Assembly (NCBI GenBank): GCA_944326605.1
Contig: CALVEM010000008.1
Span: 36,463 to 100,462, forward strand
Source: Candidatus Gastranaerophilales bacterium
GTDB lineage: Bacteria > Cyanobacteriota > Vampirovibrionia > Gastranaerophilales > Gastranaerophilaceae
Reading direction: 5' to 3'
Length of the DNA stretch: 64,000 bases
Made by a program: the position numbers and the translations under genes. A model generated the notes under the pieces. The model saw only the letters and a list, made by a program, of their open reading frames with translations. It did no database searches and was not told the DNA's origin. Positions 53,969 to 62,551 of this stretch are shown here, one piece after another; positions within the stretch are counted from its first letter, which is position 1; each line of letters begins with the position of its first letter.

Positions 53969-56461
53969 TTATTGAGTAATTTCTGATGGTTCTTGATGTT
54001 CTTTTTTAGCTCGTTTTGCTTTTTTCTCGAAAGCTATTTTGTCATCAACAAGCTTTATAACAATCGTATCACCCGGAGCATATTTGCCTGAAAGAATTTC
54101 TTCCGCCAGCATATCTTCAATTTTACGCTGGATTAATCTTCTCAGAGGCCTTGCACCATAAGCTTCAGAATAGCCGTTTTTAGCCAGATGATCTTTTACT
54201 TCATCCGTTACCTCTACAGACAGTTCACGCTCTGCAAGACGTTTGAACAAATCTTTCAGCATCAAATCGACAATCTGTCTAATTTCTTCCTGAGACAGGT
54301 GAGAGAATACAATAGTCTCATCAATACGGTTAAGGAATTCAGGTCTGAAAGCTTTTTTCATTTCTTCAGTAACTGTTTCTTTAAGTTTTTCGTATTTATC
54401 TTTTGATTCATCATCACTAGTTGAGAAACCTAATTTTGATGTTGTTGTAATCATGCTTGCTCCGACATTTGATGTCATAATAATAATTGTATTTTTAAAG
54501 TTTACATGACGGCCTTTAGCATCGGTTAAACGTCCGTCATCAAGTATTTGAAGCATGATATTAAATACATCGGGGTGTGCCTTTTCAATTTCATCAAAAA
54601 GAATTACACTGTAAGGTTTTTTACGGACAAGTTCAGTTAAATGCCCGCCGTCATCATAACCCACATATCCCGGAGGAGAACCGATAAGTTTTGCGGTCGA
54701 ATGTTTTTCCATAAATTCTGACATATCAACTCTTATCATATTATCTTCCGAGCCAAATACTGCCTCAGCAAGAGCTTTAGCGAGTTCAGTTTTACCAACA
54801 CCTGTAGGACCGCAGAAAATAAAGCTTCCGATAGGTCTGTTCGGACTTTTCAATCCTACACGGGCACGTCTTATTGCCTTAGAAATTGCAACAACCGCAT
54901 CATGCTGACCGATAACTCTTTCATGCAGAGTATCTTCTAGTTTAAGAAGTCTTTCACTTTCACCCTCTGTCAGCTTGGTAACAGGAACACCTGTCATGGT
55001 TGAAATAACTTCTGCGACATTTTCAGCAGTAACAGTCGGCTTGTTTGCTTCATGTTCCTCTTTATATTTCTGTGCCATTTCGCGGATTTTTTCTTTTAAA
55101 TCAGCCTCGTCATCTCTTAACTGCGAAGCTTTTTCAAATTCCTGATTTCTGATTGCTTCTTCTTTTTCCTTAATCAATCCGCGCAATTCTTTTTCAAGTT
55201 CTTTACCCTCAGGTGAAAGATTTGAAACTTTTAAGCGAACTTTTGAAGAAGCTTCATCTATAACATCAATTGCTTTGTCAGGCAAAAATCTGTCTGTAAT
55301 ATATTTATTAGACAATTTTACAGCCGCAACTATTGCTTCGTCCGAAATTATTAATTTATGATGCTCTTCGTATTTAGGCTTCAAACCTTTAATAATTTCA
55401 ATAGATTCTTCTTCTGTCGGCTCATCAATAATTACAGGCTGAAAACGTCGTTCTAAAGCAGAATCTTTTTCAACGTATTTTCTGTATTCATCAAGTGTTG
55501 TAGCGCCGATTACCTGAATTTCACCTCTTGATAAAGCAGGTTTCAAAATATTTGCTGCATCAATAGCGCCTTCTGCAGCACCTGCACCGATAAGTGTATG
55601 CATTTCATCAATAACAAGAATAATATTTCCTGCCTGACGGATTTCATCCATGATTTTTTTCAAACGTTCTTCAAATTCACCGCGATATTTTGTACCTGCT
55701 ACCAGAAGCCCCATATCAAGCTGAATAACCTTCTTTCCGTCTAAAATATCAGGAACTTCAGCATTTACAATTCTTGTTGCAAGTCCCTCTGCTACGGCAG
55801 TTTTACCGACACCCGGTTCACCTATAAGAACAGGATTATTTTTTGTTCTTCTTGCAAGAATTTGAATAACGCGTTCAATTTCTTTTTCTCTGCCTACAAC
55901 AGGGTCTAATCGTAATTCCTGAGCAGCAAGTGTTAGATCACGTCCAAATTCATCTAAACTAGGAGTTTTTGTTTTTCCTCCCGAAGAAGAAGAACTTGAA
56001 CTTCCTGAAGATACAGTCTGGGGTTTTGATTCTCCCAGCATTTTAACGACATTGCTTCTTACTTTGTTTAAATCAACGCCTAAATTTTCAAGAACCCTTG
56101 CCGCAACACCTTCCCCCTCTCTTATTAAGCCTAACAAAAGGTGTTCTGTGCCAATATAATTATGTCCCAGCTGCCTTGCTTCATCCCATGACAGTTCAAG
56201 CACCCTTTTGGCTCTCGGTGTAAAAGGTATTTCAACAGCGACAAAGCCTGAGCCTCTGCCGATAATTTTTTCGACTTCTGCTCTGGCATCTTTTAAAGTT
56301 ACACCCATGGATTTTAAAGTCTTGGCTGCAACTCCGGTGCCTTCACCGATAAGTCCCAGCAAAACCTGCTCGGTTCCGACAAAATTATGTCCGAGCCGGC
56401 GTGCTTCTTCCTGAGCTAACATTATAACCTTTATAGCCTTCTCCGTAAAACGTTCAAACAT
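53969..56461 (-). CDS. clpC: ATP-dependent Clp protease ATP-binding subunit ClpC
   Basis: 830 residues. Two Clp-N repeats ([30 protein letters not shown]), a first AAA+ domain ([21 protein letters not shown]), a UVR-like middle ([15 protein letters not shown]), a second AAA+ domain ([21 protein letters not shown]) and a C-terminal D2 small domain. It unfolds proteins for ClpP. As in cyanobacteria, no mcsAB-ctsR operon surrounds it. The start has only a weak ribosome site. Confidence 0.96.
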   Translation of the reverse strand: MFERFTEKAIKVIMLAQEEARRLGHNFVGTEQVLLGLIGEGTGVAAKTLKSMGVTLKDARAEVEKIIGRGSGFVAVEIPFTPRAKRVLELSWDEARQLGHNYIGTEHLLLGLIREGEGVAARVLENLGVDLNKVRSNVVKMLGESKPQTVSSGSSSSSSSGGKTKTPSLDEFGRDLTLAAQELRLDPVVGREKEIERVIQILARRTKNNPVLIGEPGVGKTAVAEGLATRIVNAEVPDILDGKKVIQLDMGLLVAGTKYRGEFEERLKKIMDEIRQAGNIILVIDEMHTLIGAGAAEGAIDAANILKPALSRGEIQVIGATTLDEYRKYVEKDSALERRFQPVIIDEPTEEESIEIIKGLKPKYEEHHKLIISDEAIVAAVKLSNKYITDRFLPDKAIDVIDEASSKVRLKVSNLSPEGKELEKELRGLIKEKEEAIRNQEFEKASQLRDDEADLKEKIREMAQKYKEEHEANKPTVTAENVAEVISTMTGVPVTKLTEGESERLLKLEDTLHERVIGQHDAVVAISKAIRRARVGLKSPNRPIGSFIFCGPTGVGKTELAKALAEAVFGSEDNMIRVDMSEFMEKHSTAKLIGSPPGYVGYDDGGHLTELVRKKPYSVILFDEIEKAHPDVFNIMLQILDDGRLTDAKGRHVNFKNTIIIMTSNVGASMITTTSKLGFSTSDDESKDKYEKLKETVTEEMKKAFRPEFLNRIDETIVFSHLSQEEIRQIVDLMLKDLFKRLAERELSVEVTDEVKDHLAKNGYSEAYGARPLRRLIQRKIEDMLAEEILSGKYAPGDTIVIKLVDDKIAFEKKAKRAKKEHQEPSEITQ

Positions 56462-56598
56462 TTTATATATTTACTCCTATCTCTCTCTAATTATATATAT
56501 ATTTTACATAAAAGCAAAAAACTTTCAAGTGGTACAGGGTTGAAAATTTTGTATAAATAATATATAATAAATAAAAGATAAATTTAGGAGGATGAAAA

Positions 56599-57467
56599 AT
56601 GTTTAAGAGAGAAGCTTTTAGTTGCCCCCCCCCCGACAGGATAAAGATGTAACAAGGAATTATAGGGTTTTAAAGTTAAGGCTGACGGATGTAAAGAAAT
56701 ACGGATGTCAAGCTGACGTTCATGAGATCCTGAAACGAGTTCAGGATGACATTAATATTTTCCCGAAACGAACTTGTTCACTTATTAACTTATTTTCTTA
56801 TTCACCTCGTAAAAAAGCCGCATTTACTTTGGCAGAGGTTTTAATCACCCTCGGAATTATAGGTGTCGTTGCTGCTATGACGATACCAACTCTGGTTGCA
56901 CAACATCGAAAAAAGGCTTTGCAAACTGCGCTTTTAAAAACTTATTCAGAACTTCAACAGGTTAACTTAAAGCTTATTGCTGACGGTATAAGTCTCTATG
57001 AAATAGAGAGTGTGACTGAAAGAGCACAATTAATTATGAAACAGTTTCAAGGTCAGACCGCGATTGACGGTAATAACAACTGGGAAGGTTCAGACACCAG
57101 ATTATACGAGTTATATAATAAAAGAGGCTTATACGGGCACACCAATAACAAGGCTCCCACACACCAAACTTGTGATAACGGAGGGATTTGGACAGATAAT
57201 ATAGGAAGACTATGGCTGTTTAATGATTCAGATAAACAAATCTGTGTAGATGTCAACGGCATAAAGGGTCCGAACCGCTACGGGTATGACTATTTTGTTT
57301 TTTATCCTGATGAAAATAATAGGATAGTTCCTCACTATCAATATCAAGATAAAGAATGGTATATAGGAGACGGATCGGATTGCTATGATTACACATATTA
57401 TGCTCTAACAGACCAGCACCCCAATGAAAAAGGGAAAACTTACTGGCGTGATTACATTCATTTTTAA
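56599..57467 (+). CDS. pseudopilin-like protein with poly-C tract in the leader (out of frame as given)
   Basis: AGGAGG precedes ATG 56599; MFKREAFSC meets ten C at 56625-56634 and, as given, stops at TAA 56650. With 11 C the product is 289 residues: a 70-residue leader almost identical to that of the gene at 10695 (46 kb away), then KKAAFTLAEVLITLGIIG and a globular domain with VDVNGIKGPNRYGYDYF. The leader has the same REP-like unit (56725-56750). Downstream domains of the two genes are not alike, so the leader was copied or exchanged separately from the mature part. Confidence 0.75.
56625..56634 (+). repeat. poly-C tract (10) in pseudopilin leader
   Basis: Ten C at codons 9-12 of the gene starting 56599; 11 needed for one frame. 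Confidence 0.9.
56725..56750 (+). repeat. REP-like unit in a coding leader
   Basis: Same core as at 10821-10846, in frame, encoding EILKRVQDD. Confidence 0.85.
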
Positions 57468-57520
57468 CAAAGTAAAAAAAGTTATATAGCAGTTTACACT
57501 AAATAAATAATATATAAATT

Positions 57521-57546
57521 GTCACCCTGAACTCGTTTCAGGGTCT
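57521..57546 (+). repeat. REP-like unit, CCC/GGG variant
   Basis: Stem ACCCTGAA/TTCAGGGT; also found in MITE copy 1 at 17191-17216. Confidence 0.85.
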
Positions 57547-57556
57547 AACTGCCATG

Positions 57557-57582
57557 AGATGCTGAAACTAGTTCAGCATGAC
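57557..57582 (-). repeat. REP-like unit, GC variant
   Basis: Stem ATGCTGAA/TTCAGCAT in the opposite orientation within MITE copy 2. Confidence 0.85.
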
Positions 57583-57634
57583 GTTTTTACCCATAATTAG
57601 TGTAAACTGCTATATAACTTCCTAAAAAAAATAG

Positions 57635-57663
57635 TTGACATTTAATTTTGCTTCATGTAGAAT
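57635..57663 (+). promoter_or_regulatory. tRNA-Glu promoter
   Basis: TTGACA, 17-base spacer, TAGAAT, identical boxes to the tRNA-Lys promoter. Confidence 0.85.
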
Positions 57664-57684
57664 TGAACTTGTCGAAAGAAATAA

Positions 57685-57760
57685 GCCCCCATCGTCTAGA
57701 GGCCTAGGACAACACCCTTTCACGGTGTAGACAGCGATTCGAATTCGCTTGGGGGTACCA
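57685..57760 (+). tRNA. tRNA-Glu (TTC anticodon)
   Basis: 76 bases including an encoded CCA. Acceptor GCCCCCA/TGGGGGT with a G-T first pair, anticodon loop CTTTCAC giving TTC, T arm AGCGA-TTCGAAT-TCGCT. Own promoter upstream, terminator downstream. The encoded CCA differs from the tRNA-Lys gene, which lacks it. Confidence 0.95.
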
Positions 57761-57770
57761 TTTTAAAAAG

Positions 57771-57798
57771 TGATGACCTGTTGAGGTCATTTTTTTTG
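57771..57798 (+). terminator. terminator of tRNA-Glu
   Basis: TGACCT, loop GTTG, AGGTCA and a run of eight T. Confidence 0.82.
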
Positions 57799-57837
57799 CG
57801 TTTGTTCTGTAAGCTTGTGTTTAACTAAAATAAAAAA

Positions 57838-58926
57838 TTAAGGTTCGCAGACAAAGTTATAAATTTTTAAATAATCTTGATTACTCTCCGGTTTGACCAT
57901 CTTAACTTTATCAGTAAATATTTTTACATATCTTGGCAAAGGATAAGAAATATTCGAAACAATACCCTCGTAAGATCTCTTCACTCCGATTTGCCGATTT
58001 TTACAGTCAACCTTACAGCGTAAAAGATAAGCGTTCGATGAAAACGGAGGAAGTTTTAATGCATATATATAATTAAATCCGTTTTCATAACGCATAAGAT
58101 TTTTATTCACGATATGCAGAGTTTTATCAAGTTCCGTAATATAGTCAATACGGTAATTTCCTGAAGCATTTTGCCAGTTTACAGCAGGTTTAGGCGGATG
58201 ATGAATATAGGAAACTCCATTGACATTATAATCCAATGTGAATTGAATATCTATACTCCATCCTTTAAATCCTTCCGGCAGCGGTTTAAAAGGTTGAGCA
58301 TTATATACAGCCGCTAATGCTGCATCATCATAAACCTTATTCCCTGAAGATTGAAATATGCTGGCAGCCAACAGTCTTCCGTCTTTTGCTATTTTCATCA
58401 ACAAAATAACTCTCGTACTCTCGCTTAATTTCGGCGGGTCCCATTTTGAGCGGATATTATACTGTAAATCTCTCATGTAAAGGGCAAAATCAACAGCCTC
58501 TTTCCCTCCTAAAAAAATTAACTGTACCTGCATAGTGTCAGGGATATAATTTTTAGGGAAAGGTTCATTATAAACTTTAACTGATTTTACAGCATCTATA
58601 ACTGACGCATAAAATTTTAAGTCTTCATTTTGCTCATCAAAGAAAGTTTTATAATCCTTGACAATACCATTTCTGTCAATATTTAACAAAACCGTTGCGG
58701 AAGCTGAACTTTCGGGTTCATTATAATCCCAGTTATTAAAAATTATATGTGCTAATTTATCAGTGTATGATTTATAACCAATTTCATAAACAGATGAAAT
58801 TCCTGACAGTATGCTTACCTGTAACTTCTTATTGTCATCACTTACTTCAACAGCATTTACAAGTTTTGCCAAAACCGCATTAGAAACAAAAAACAAAAGT
58901 AAAATTGATAAAATAATCTTTTTCAT
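57838..58926 (-). CDS. exported TonB-C-like domain protein
   Basis: 362 residues with a signal peptide (MKKIILSILLLFFVSNAVLA). The middle (about 150-215) has the TonB/TolA C-terminal pattern: YNIRSKWDPPKLSESTRVIL, then IAKDGRLLAASIFQSSGN and DDAALAAVYNAQPFKPLP. The first domain (SATVLLNIDRNGIVKDYK) may be a second, diverged copy. There is no proline-rich spacer or N-terminal anchor of classical TonB, so it is probably a periplasmic protein using the fold for binding. Confidence 0.82.
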   Translation of the reverse strand: MKKIILSILLLFFVSNAVLAKLVNAVEVSDDNKKLQVSILSGISSVYEIGYKSYTDKLAHIIFNNWDYNEPESSASATVLLNIDRNGIVKDYKTFFDEQNEDLKFYASVIDAVKSVKVYNEPFPKNYIPDTMQVQLIFLGGKEAVDFALYMRDLQYNIRSKWDPPKLSESTRVILLMKIAKDGRLLAASIFQSSGNKVYDDAALAAVYNAQPFKPLPEGFKGWSIDIQFTLDYNVNGVSYIHHPPKPAVNWQNASGNYRIDYITELDKTLHIVNKNLMRYENGFNYIYALKLPPFSSNAYLLRCKVDCKNRQIGVKRSYEGIVSNISYPLPRYVKIFTDKVKMVKPESNQDYLKIYNFVCEP

Positions 58927-59216
58927 AAATTAATTATATAAAATTTCAGTGAAAAAGTAAACAAAAAAAGATTTATATCACAGTTTACATTAATTACGAG
59001 TAAAAAGTCACCCTGAACTTGTTTGACTGCTTTTGCCGAAATCTTTGATTTCGTGCAAAATGTCCCAATGCGGGCAGGGTCTTATAAATGATGAGATTCC
59101 GCACTTCGTAAGGACAGGCTCACACAAAATTTTTAAGATCCTGAAATAAATTCAGGATGACAAAAATTTTGGTTCGCTTTGTCAAACAAGTTCCCAATGA
59201 CTATGATAAAAAACTC
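58927..59216. other. intergenic region with MITE remnant and REP-like units
   Basis: The left end (about 58972-58992, TTATATCACAGTTTACATTA) matches the MITE terminal repeat, followed by a truncated REP-like unit (59007-59027); the right terminal repeat is missing. An intact unit lies at 59136-59161. No gene seen. Confidence 0.6.
59136..59161 (-). repeat. REP-like unit, AT-loop variant
   Basis: Stem ATCCTGAA/TTCAGGAT around a TTTA-type loop. Confidence 0.8.
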
Positions 59217-59245
59217 TTTACAAATAATTTTTACCGGTGTATAAT
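59217..59245 (+). promoter_or_regulatory. promoter of candidate small RNA
   Basis: TTTACA at 59217-59222, 17-base spacer, TATAAT at 59240-59245; predicted start about 59252. Confidence 0.8.
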
Positions 59246-59251
59246 ATAGGC

Positions 59252-59372
59252 ATGCAAAATAGAACACGACGAATTGTAAGACTTATGAAAGGTTTGTTTT
59301 AAAAACTGCTTACTTTTGTCGTAAAAAAAGTTTTTATTACTCGACCTTTCCCCCCGAAAGGTCTTTTTTTTT
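59252..59372 (+). ncRNA. candidate small RNA, about 120 bases
   Basis: It starts about seven bases after a near-consensus promoter and ends at a terminator (CGACCTTTC-CCCCC-GAAAGGTC then nine T, about 59342-59372). In between, CGAC (59267-59270) pairs with GTCG and GTAAG with CTTAC, giving a closed long stem-loop. A 16-codon frame (MQNRTRRIVRLMKGLF, 59252-59302) begins at the expected first base, so a tiny leaderless peptide cannot be excluded. I do not recognise it as 6S, tmRNA, RNase P or SRP RNA. Confidence 0.55.
59342..59372 (+). terminator. terminator of candidate small RNA
   Basis: GACCTTTC, C-rich loop, GAAAGGTC, followed by nine T. Confidence 0.88.
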
Positions 59373-59431
59373 ATGTTAATAAACGTTAAAAATAAACAAT
59401 TTTAAGGCAAGAAAATTTATTCAGCATATTT

Positions 59432-59539
59432 ATGAAAAAAGTGGAAGACAGTTTAATGAAAAAATTTATCCGAAAAAACTCAATAATCAAGACAAAGAAC
59501 CCAATCGTAAAACTTATGAATTTAATCTGGGGTCTATAA
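59432..59539 (+). CDS. possible 35-residue small protein
   Basis: A short frame between the small RNA and the next gene, basic and hydrophobic, ending NPIVKLMNLIWGL. Its end resembles that of the tiny frame in the small RNA (RRIVRLMKGLF). No ribosome site is evident, so it may not be translated. Confidence 0.2.
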   Translation: MKKVEDSLMKKFIRKNSIIKTKNPIVKLMNLIWGL

Positions 59540-59570
59540 TAGCAGATTATTGACACGGAAAGGAATATAA

Positions 59571-60893
59571 ATGATACCCGCAGCAGTAACCGCAAGTGAA
59601 TATATATACTCAAAATTAGGCAGCAATGCCTCTCTTTTGCCGCTCGCCGTAAAAGATTTGGCTAACAGTACAGGTCTTACTGCAGGTTCATATATTACGG
59701 GAAAAGATGTAGAGGGCAAAGACAGATTTATTGATGAATTCGGCACTGAAATCATTTGGCTCGGCGGAATTCCGTTTTTCAAAAAATTTACGGATTTAAC
59801 TTTTTATAAACTGCTTGGTATTGATCCGAAATTCGATGTAAGAAACCTTAAAAATAAAGAAATTTTAGCAAAAGCTATTGAAAAAGCTCCGACTGAAGCA
59901 ATTAAACAGAGTATTATTAAAGCCTCAAAAAATCCAAAATATACAAAAAATCTGGCTATTGCAAAATTTGCATTTTCAACTTTAGCTGCAATTACAACAT
60001 ATGCAGTACTTACAAAATTCAGACAGCACTACAGACTGGAAGAAGCAAAAGAAGAACTTAGAGAGAAATCAAAGAATAAACAGTCCGCGTCAAAAACACC
60101 AAACCTGCTGCAACAAAAAGTTCCGCAGGCATTTGCGCCTGTTCATCAAGAGAAAAAGAATAAAGACATCTCATTCAGCGGATATTTTCAGGATTTTATG
60201 TTCAATCCCGTTAAAAACCTGATGATTTTGGACGGATCTATTACAGCTGAAAGGCTTGCAAGCTCGCAAAGCCAGCAAGAACTTATTAATTACACAATAA
60301 AAGAGGGCGGAACCTGGTTTTTCATGTACTTTGCAGGTTCAATGATACAAAATTATCTTGAAAATAAATCTAAAGTTCCTATAAAACTTGATTCAATGAT
60401 TATTGAAAGTAAAGAACTAAAACAGGCTTTTAAAGACAATACAATTAAAACAAGCCTTGATGATTATGCAAAAGTAATAAAAGATGACGCAAAAGAAATA
60501 GATATTTATAATTTTATTCACGATAACCCTGACAATTTCATTGTAAAAATGGCTAAGAAATCAAAATTAATTAAGACAATGAAAAACTCTGAAAAAATAG
60601 ATACAAGAGCTTATATTGACATTATGGACTTTAAGAAATTAAAGTCAGATATAGAAGATCTGTATAAAAAAGCTCCTAAAGACGATATTGAAAGTTATCT
60701 GAAAAAAGTTGTCAAATCTAAAAGATGCGCTGTATTAAAAAATATCGGAATTTGTATCGGGGCACTGGGTGTTGCCGTTCCGGCACTTATGATTGCAATG
60801 AGATATATTTTGCCGAATAACAGAGAATATAAAGTTATGGAAATGGCAAAAAAAGCAAATCAACAGGAAAAAGCTTTTTCTAAAACTGCCTGA
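59571..60893 (+). CDS. hypothetical protein with membrane segments and F-x-G motif
   Basis: 440 residues, no recognised family. Hydrophobic stretches at about residues 129-145, 243-262 and 389-412 suggest a membrane protein. The phrase KDISFSGYFQDFMFNP is another F-x-G motif of the type seen in several neighbours. AAAGGAA lies about seven bases before ATG. Its end overlaps the converging flavoprotein gene by 34 bases. Confidence 0.65.
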   Translation: MIPAAVTASEYIYSKLGSNASLLPLAVKDLANSTGLTAGSYITGKDVEGKDRFIDEFGTEIIWLGGIPFFKKFTDLTFYKLLGIDPKFDVRNLKNKEILAKAIEKAPTEAIKQSIIKASKNPKYTKNLAIAKFAFSTLAAITTYAVLTKFRQHYRLEEAKEELREKSKNKQSASKTPNLLQQKVPQAFAPVHQEKKNKDISFSGYFQDFMFNPVKNLMILDGSITAERLASSQSQQELINYTIKEGGTWFFMYFAGSMIQNYLENKSKVPIKLDSMIIESKELKQAFKDNTIKTSLDDYAKVIKDDAKEIDIYNFIHDNPDNFIVKMAKKSKLIKTMKNSEKIDTRAYIDIMDFKKLKSDIEDLYKKAPKDDIESYLKKVVKSKRCAVLKNIGICIGALGVAVPALMIAMRYILPNNREYKVMEMAKKANQQEKAFSKTA

Positions 60894-61981
60894 GCTGCTA
60901 CATAAGCAGTAGACCAGCAGTTTTGCAGATTAAACCCGCCGCAAAATCCGTCAATATCCATAACTTCACCGCAAAAATAAATTTCGGGGATTAGTTTTGA
61001 TTCCATTGTTTTGGGGTTAATCTCCTTTAAATCAACTCCGCCTGATGTTACAACTTCACCGTCAGGAACTGTTCCTGTAACCGTAACATTAAAATGTCTC
61101 AATTTATCAATTATTTTGTCGCGGACAAAACCGTTTACCATGTGACATTTTTCATCAGGATTTATATTCAAACGATCTAAAATAAATTCAGCAAAAGATT
61201 TGGGTACAAATTCTGTAAGAAGATTTTTAATACTTTTATGAGGATTTGCATTCAATTCTTTTTGCAAATCAATATCTCCTGTCAGATCAAATTCAAGTTT
61301 ATACGGGAAATTATCTCTTGCACGCTGCGACGAAATTTTATATATTACAGGTCCTGAAATTCCTTTATGCGTAAACAAAATTCCGTTCATTGAAACACCT
61401 GCAAGAGATGAAAAATTTTCTTTTGTTCTAAGTCCTGTCAGAGCCGGTCTCGGCTCAATGATATTATGTCCTGTTTTTTCAATCATGCTGTAAGATGAAT
61501 GTCCGCCCGTTGAAATTACAATAATATCGGCTTTATAAGCTCCACTGTCTGTTTCAAGCGTAAACCCTTCATTTATACGTAAAACTTCCTCTTTTATAAA
61601 TTTTACTTTCTTGATGGAATTCAAGAATTTTGCTCTGACCTCTTTTGCGCTGTTAGACACGGGGAAAATTCTCATATCCGGCTGAATATAAGTTTTAACG
61701 CCTATTTTTTCAAAGAAATCAATAGTATCCGCAGTAGAAAACCTTGAAAAAACAGAATACAAAAATTTCTCGCCGCGCGGATAATTTTTCGCAAGCTCTT
61801 TAAAATCATATTCAGCATGAGCCAGATTACACCTTCCGCCGCCTGTAGGCAATAGAGTTTTTAGCGGAGAATTTTTATCAAATACCGTAACATCAAACTT
61901 ATCCTGCAAAAAATACGCACACATACACCCTGCAGGTCCCCCGCCTATGATTGCGACTTTAGATTTCAACTCTTGTGCCAT
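60860..61981 (-). CDS. HI0933/YhiN-family flavoprotein
   Basis: 373 residues. N-terminal FAD site IIGGGPAGCMCAYFL, then PTGGGRCNLAHAE, a family motif, ISTGGHSSYSM, and the C-terminal GGFNLQNCWSTAYVAAQ. The family (BaiN/RdsA-like) includes reductases; the substrate here is unknown. Its start overlaps the end of folK by 23 bases, so the pair is co-transcribed. Length is slightly short of the usual about 400. Confidence 0.88.
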   Translation of the reverse strand: MAQELKSKVAIIGGGPAGCMCAYFLQDKFDVTVFDKNSPLKTLLPTGGGRCNLAHAEYDFKELAKNYPRGEKFLYSVFSRFSTADTIDFFEKIGVKTYIQPDMRIFPVSNSAKEVRAKFLNSIKKVKFIKEEVLRINEGFTLETDSGAYKADIIVISTGGHSSYSMIEKTGHNIIEPRPALTGLRTKENFSSLAGVSMNGILFTHKGISGPVIYKISSQRARDNFPYKLEFDLTGDIDLQKELNANPHKSIKNLLTEFVPKSFAEFILDRLNINPDEKCHMVNGFVRDKIIDKLRHFNVTVTGTVPDGEVVTSGGVDLKEINPKTMESKLIPEIYFCGEVMDIDGFCGGFNLQNCWSTAYVAAQAVLEKAFSC

Positions 61982-62468
61982 ATAAAAATACCATTTCCGG
62001 ATTTTCTAAGTCACTGTGAAGTTCGCTGATAGTCTTGTGCAAAACCGGATGTTCAAAATTCGGAATCAATTCAAGAAGCGGGACAAGAGTAAATGCCCTC
62101 AGATGAAGGTATTTATGCGGGATAGTTAAATTTTCGTCATTAATAATATCTTTATTATAGAAAAGAATATCTATATCAATAGTTCTGTCGCAATATTCTG
62201 ACAAATTTTCCTGGCGCTTTCGACCTAACTGCTGCTCTATCCTCTGGCATTCTTTTAGTAAATCATGAGGAGAAAGAGTTGTCTTAACTTCAAGAACAGC
62301 ATTTACAAACCAGGTTTCTGAATTCATATTCCACGGTTCTGTTTCATAAAAAGCAGAAGTCCTTATAATACTAATACCGTCAGATGCTCCCAGCAAACCT
62401 GTAGCCTGCTGGACATATCCGATACGGTCGCCGCTGTTTGAACCTAAACTTAAATAAACAATTGCCAT
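61959..62468 (-). CDS. folK: 2-amino-4-hydroxy-6-hydroxymethyldihydropteridine pyrophosphokinase
   Basis: 169 residues with the HPPK signature: LSLGSNSGDR at the start, ETEPWNMNSETWFVNAVLEV, and the catalytic CDRTIDIDILFYN with HKYLHLRAFTLVPLLEL. It transfers pyrophosphate from ATP to the pterin in folate synthesis. It overlaps the flavoprotein gene; no folP or folB is in view. Confidence 0.95.
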   Translation of the reverse strand: MAIVYLSLGSNSGDRIGYVQQATGLLGASDGISIIRTSAFYETEPWNMNSETWFVNAVLEVKTTLSPHDLLKECQRIEQQLGRKRQENLSEYCDRTIDIDILFYNKDIINDENLTIPHKYLHLRAFTLVPLLELIPNFEHPVLHKTISELHSDLENPEMVFLYGTRVEI

Positions 62469-62518
62469 ACCAATATTTTATGGTTTTTATCAAGTTGTGT
62501 CAATATTTATATACAAAT

Positions 62519-62551
62519 TTGAACACCACATTTTTTTAATGTATAATCTTT
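62519..62551 (+). promoter_or_regulatory. waaA promoter, short or no leader
   Basis: TTGAAC at 62519-62524, 17-base spacer, TATAAT at 62542-62547. ATG 62552 comes four bases later, ATG 62561 thirteen bases later. Confidence 0.75.

Larger units (their letters stand above)
57479..57620. mobile_element. MITE-like element, copy 2 (perfect ends)
   Basis: 142 bases with perfect 24-base inverted repeats at 57479-57502 and 57597-57620 (TTATATAGCAGTTTACAC within). Between them two REP-like units face each other, 57521-57546 (ACCCTGAA/TTCAGGGT) and 57557-57582 (ATGCTGAA/TTCAGCAT). No open frame, so non-autonomous. It sits between the pseudopilin stop and the tRNA-Glu promoter. Confidence 0.85.
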
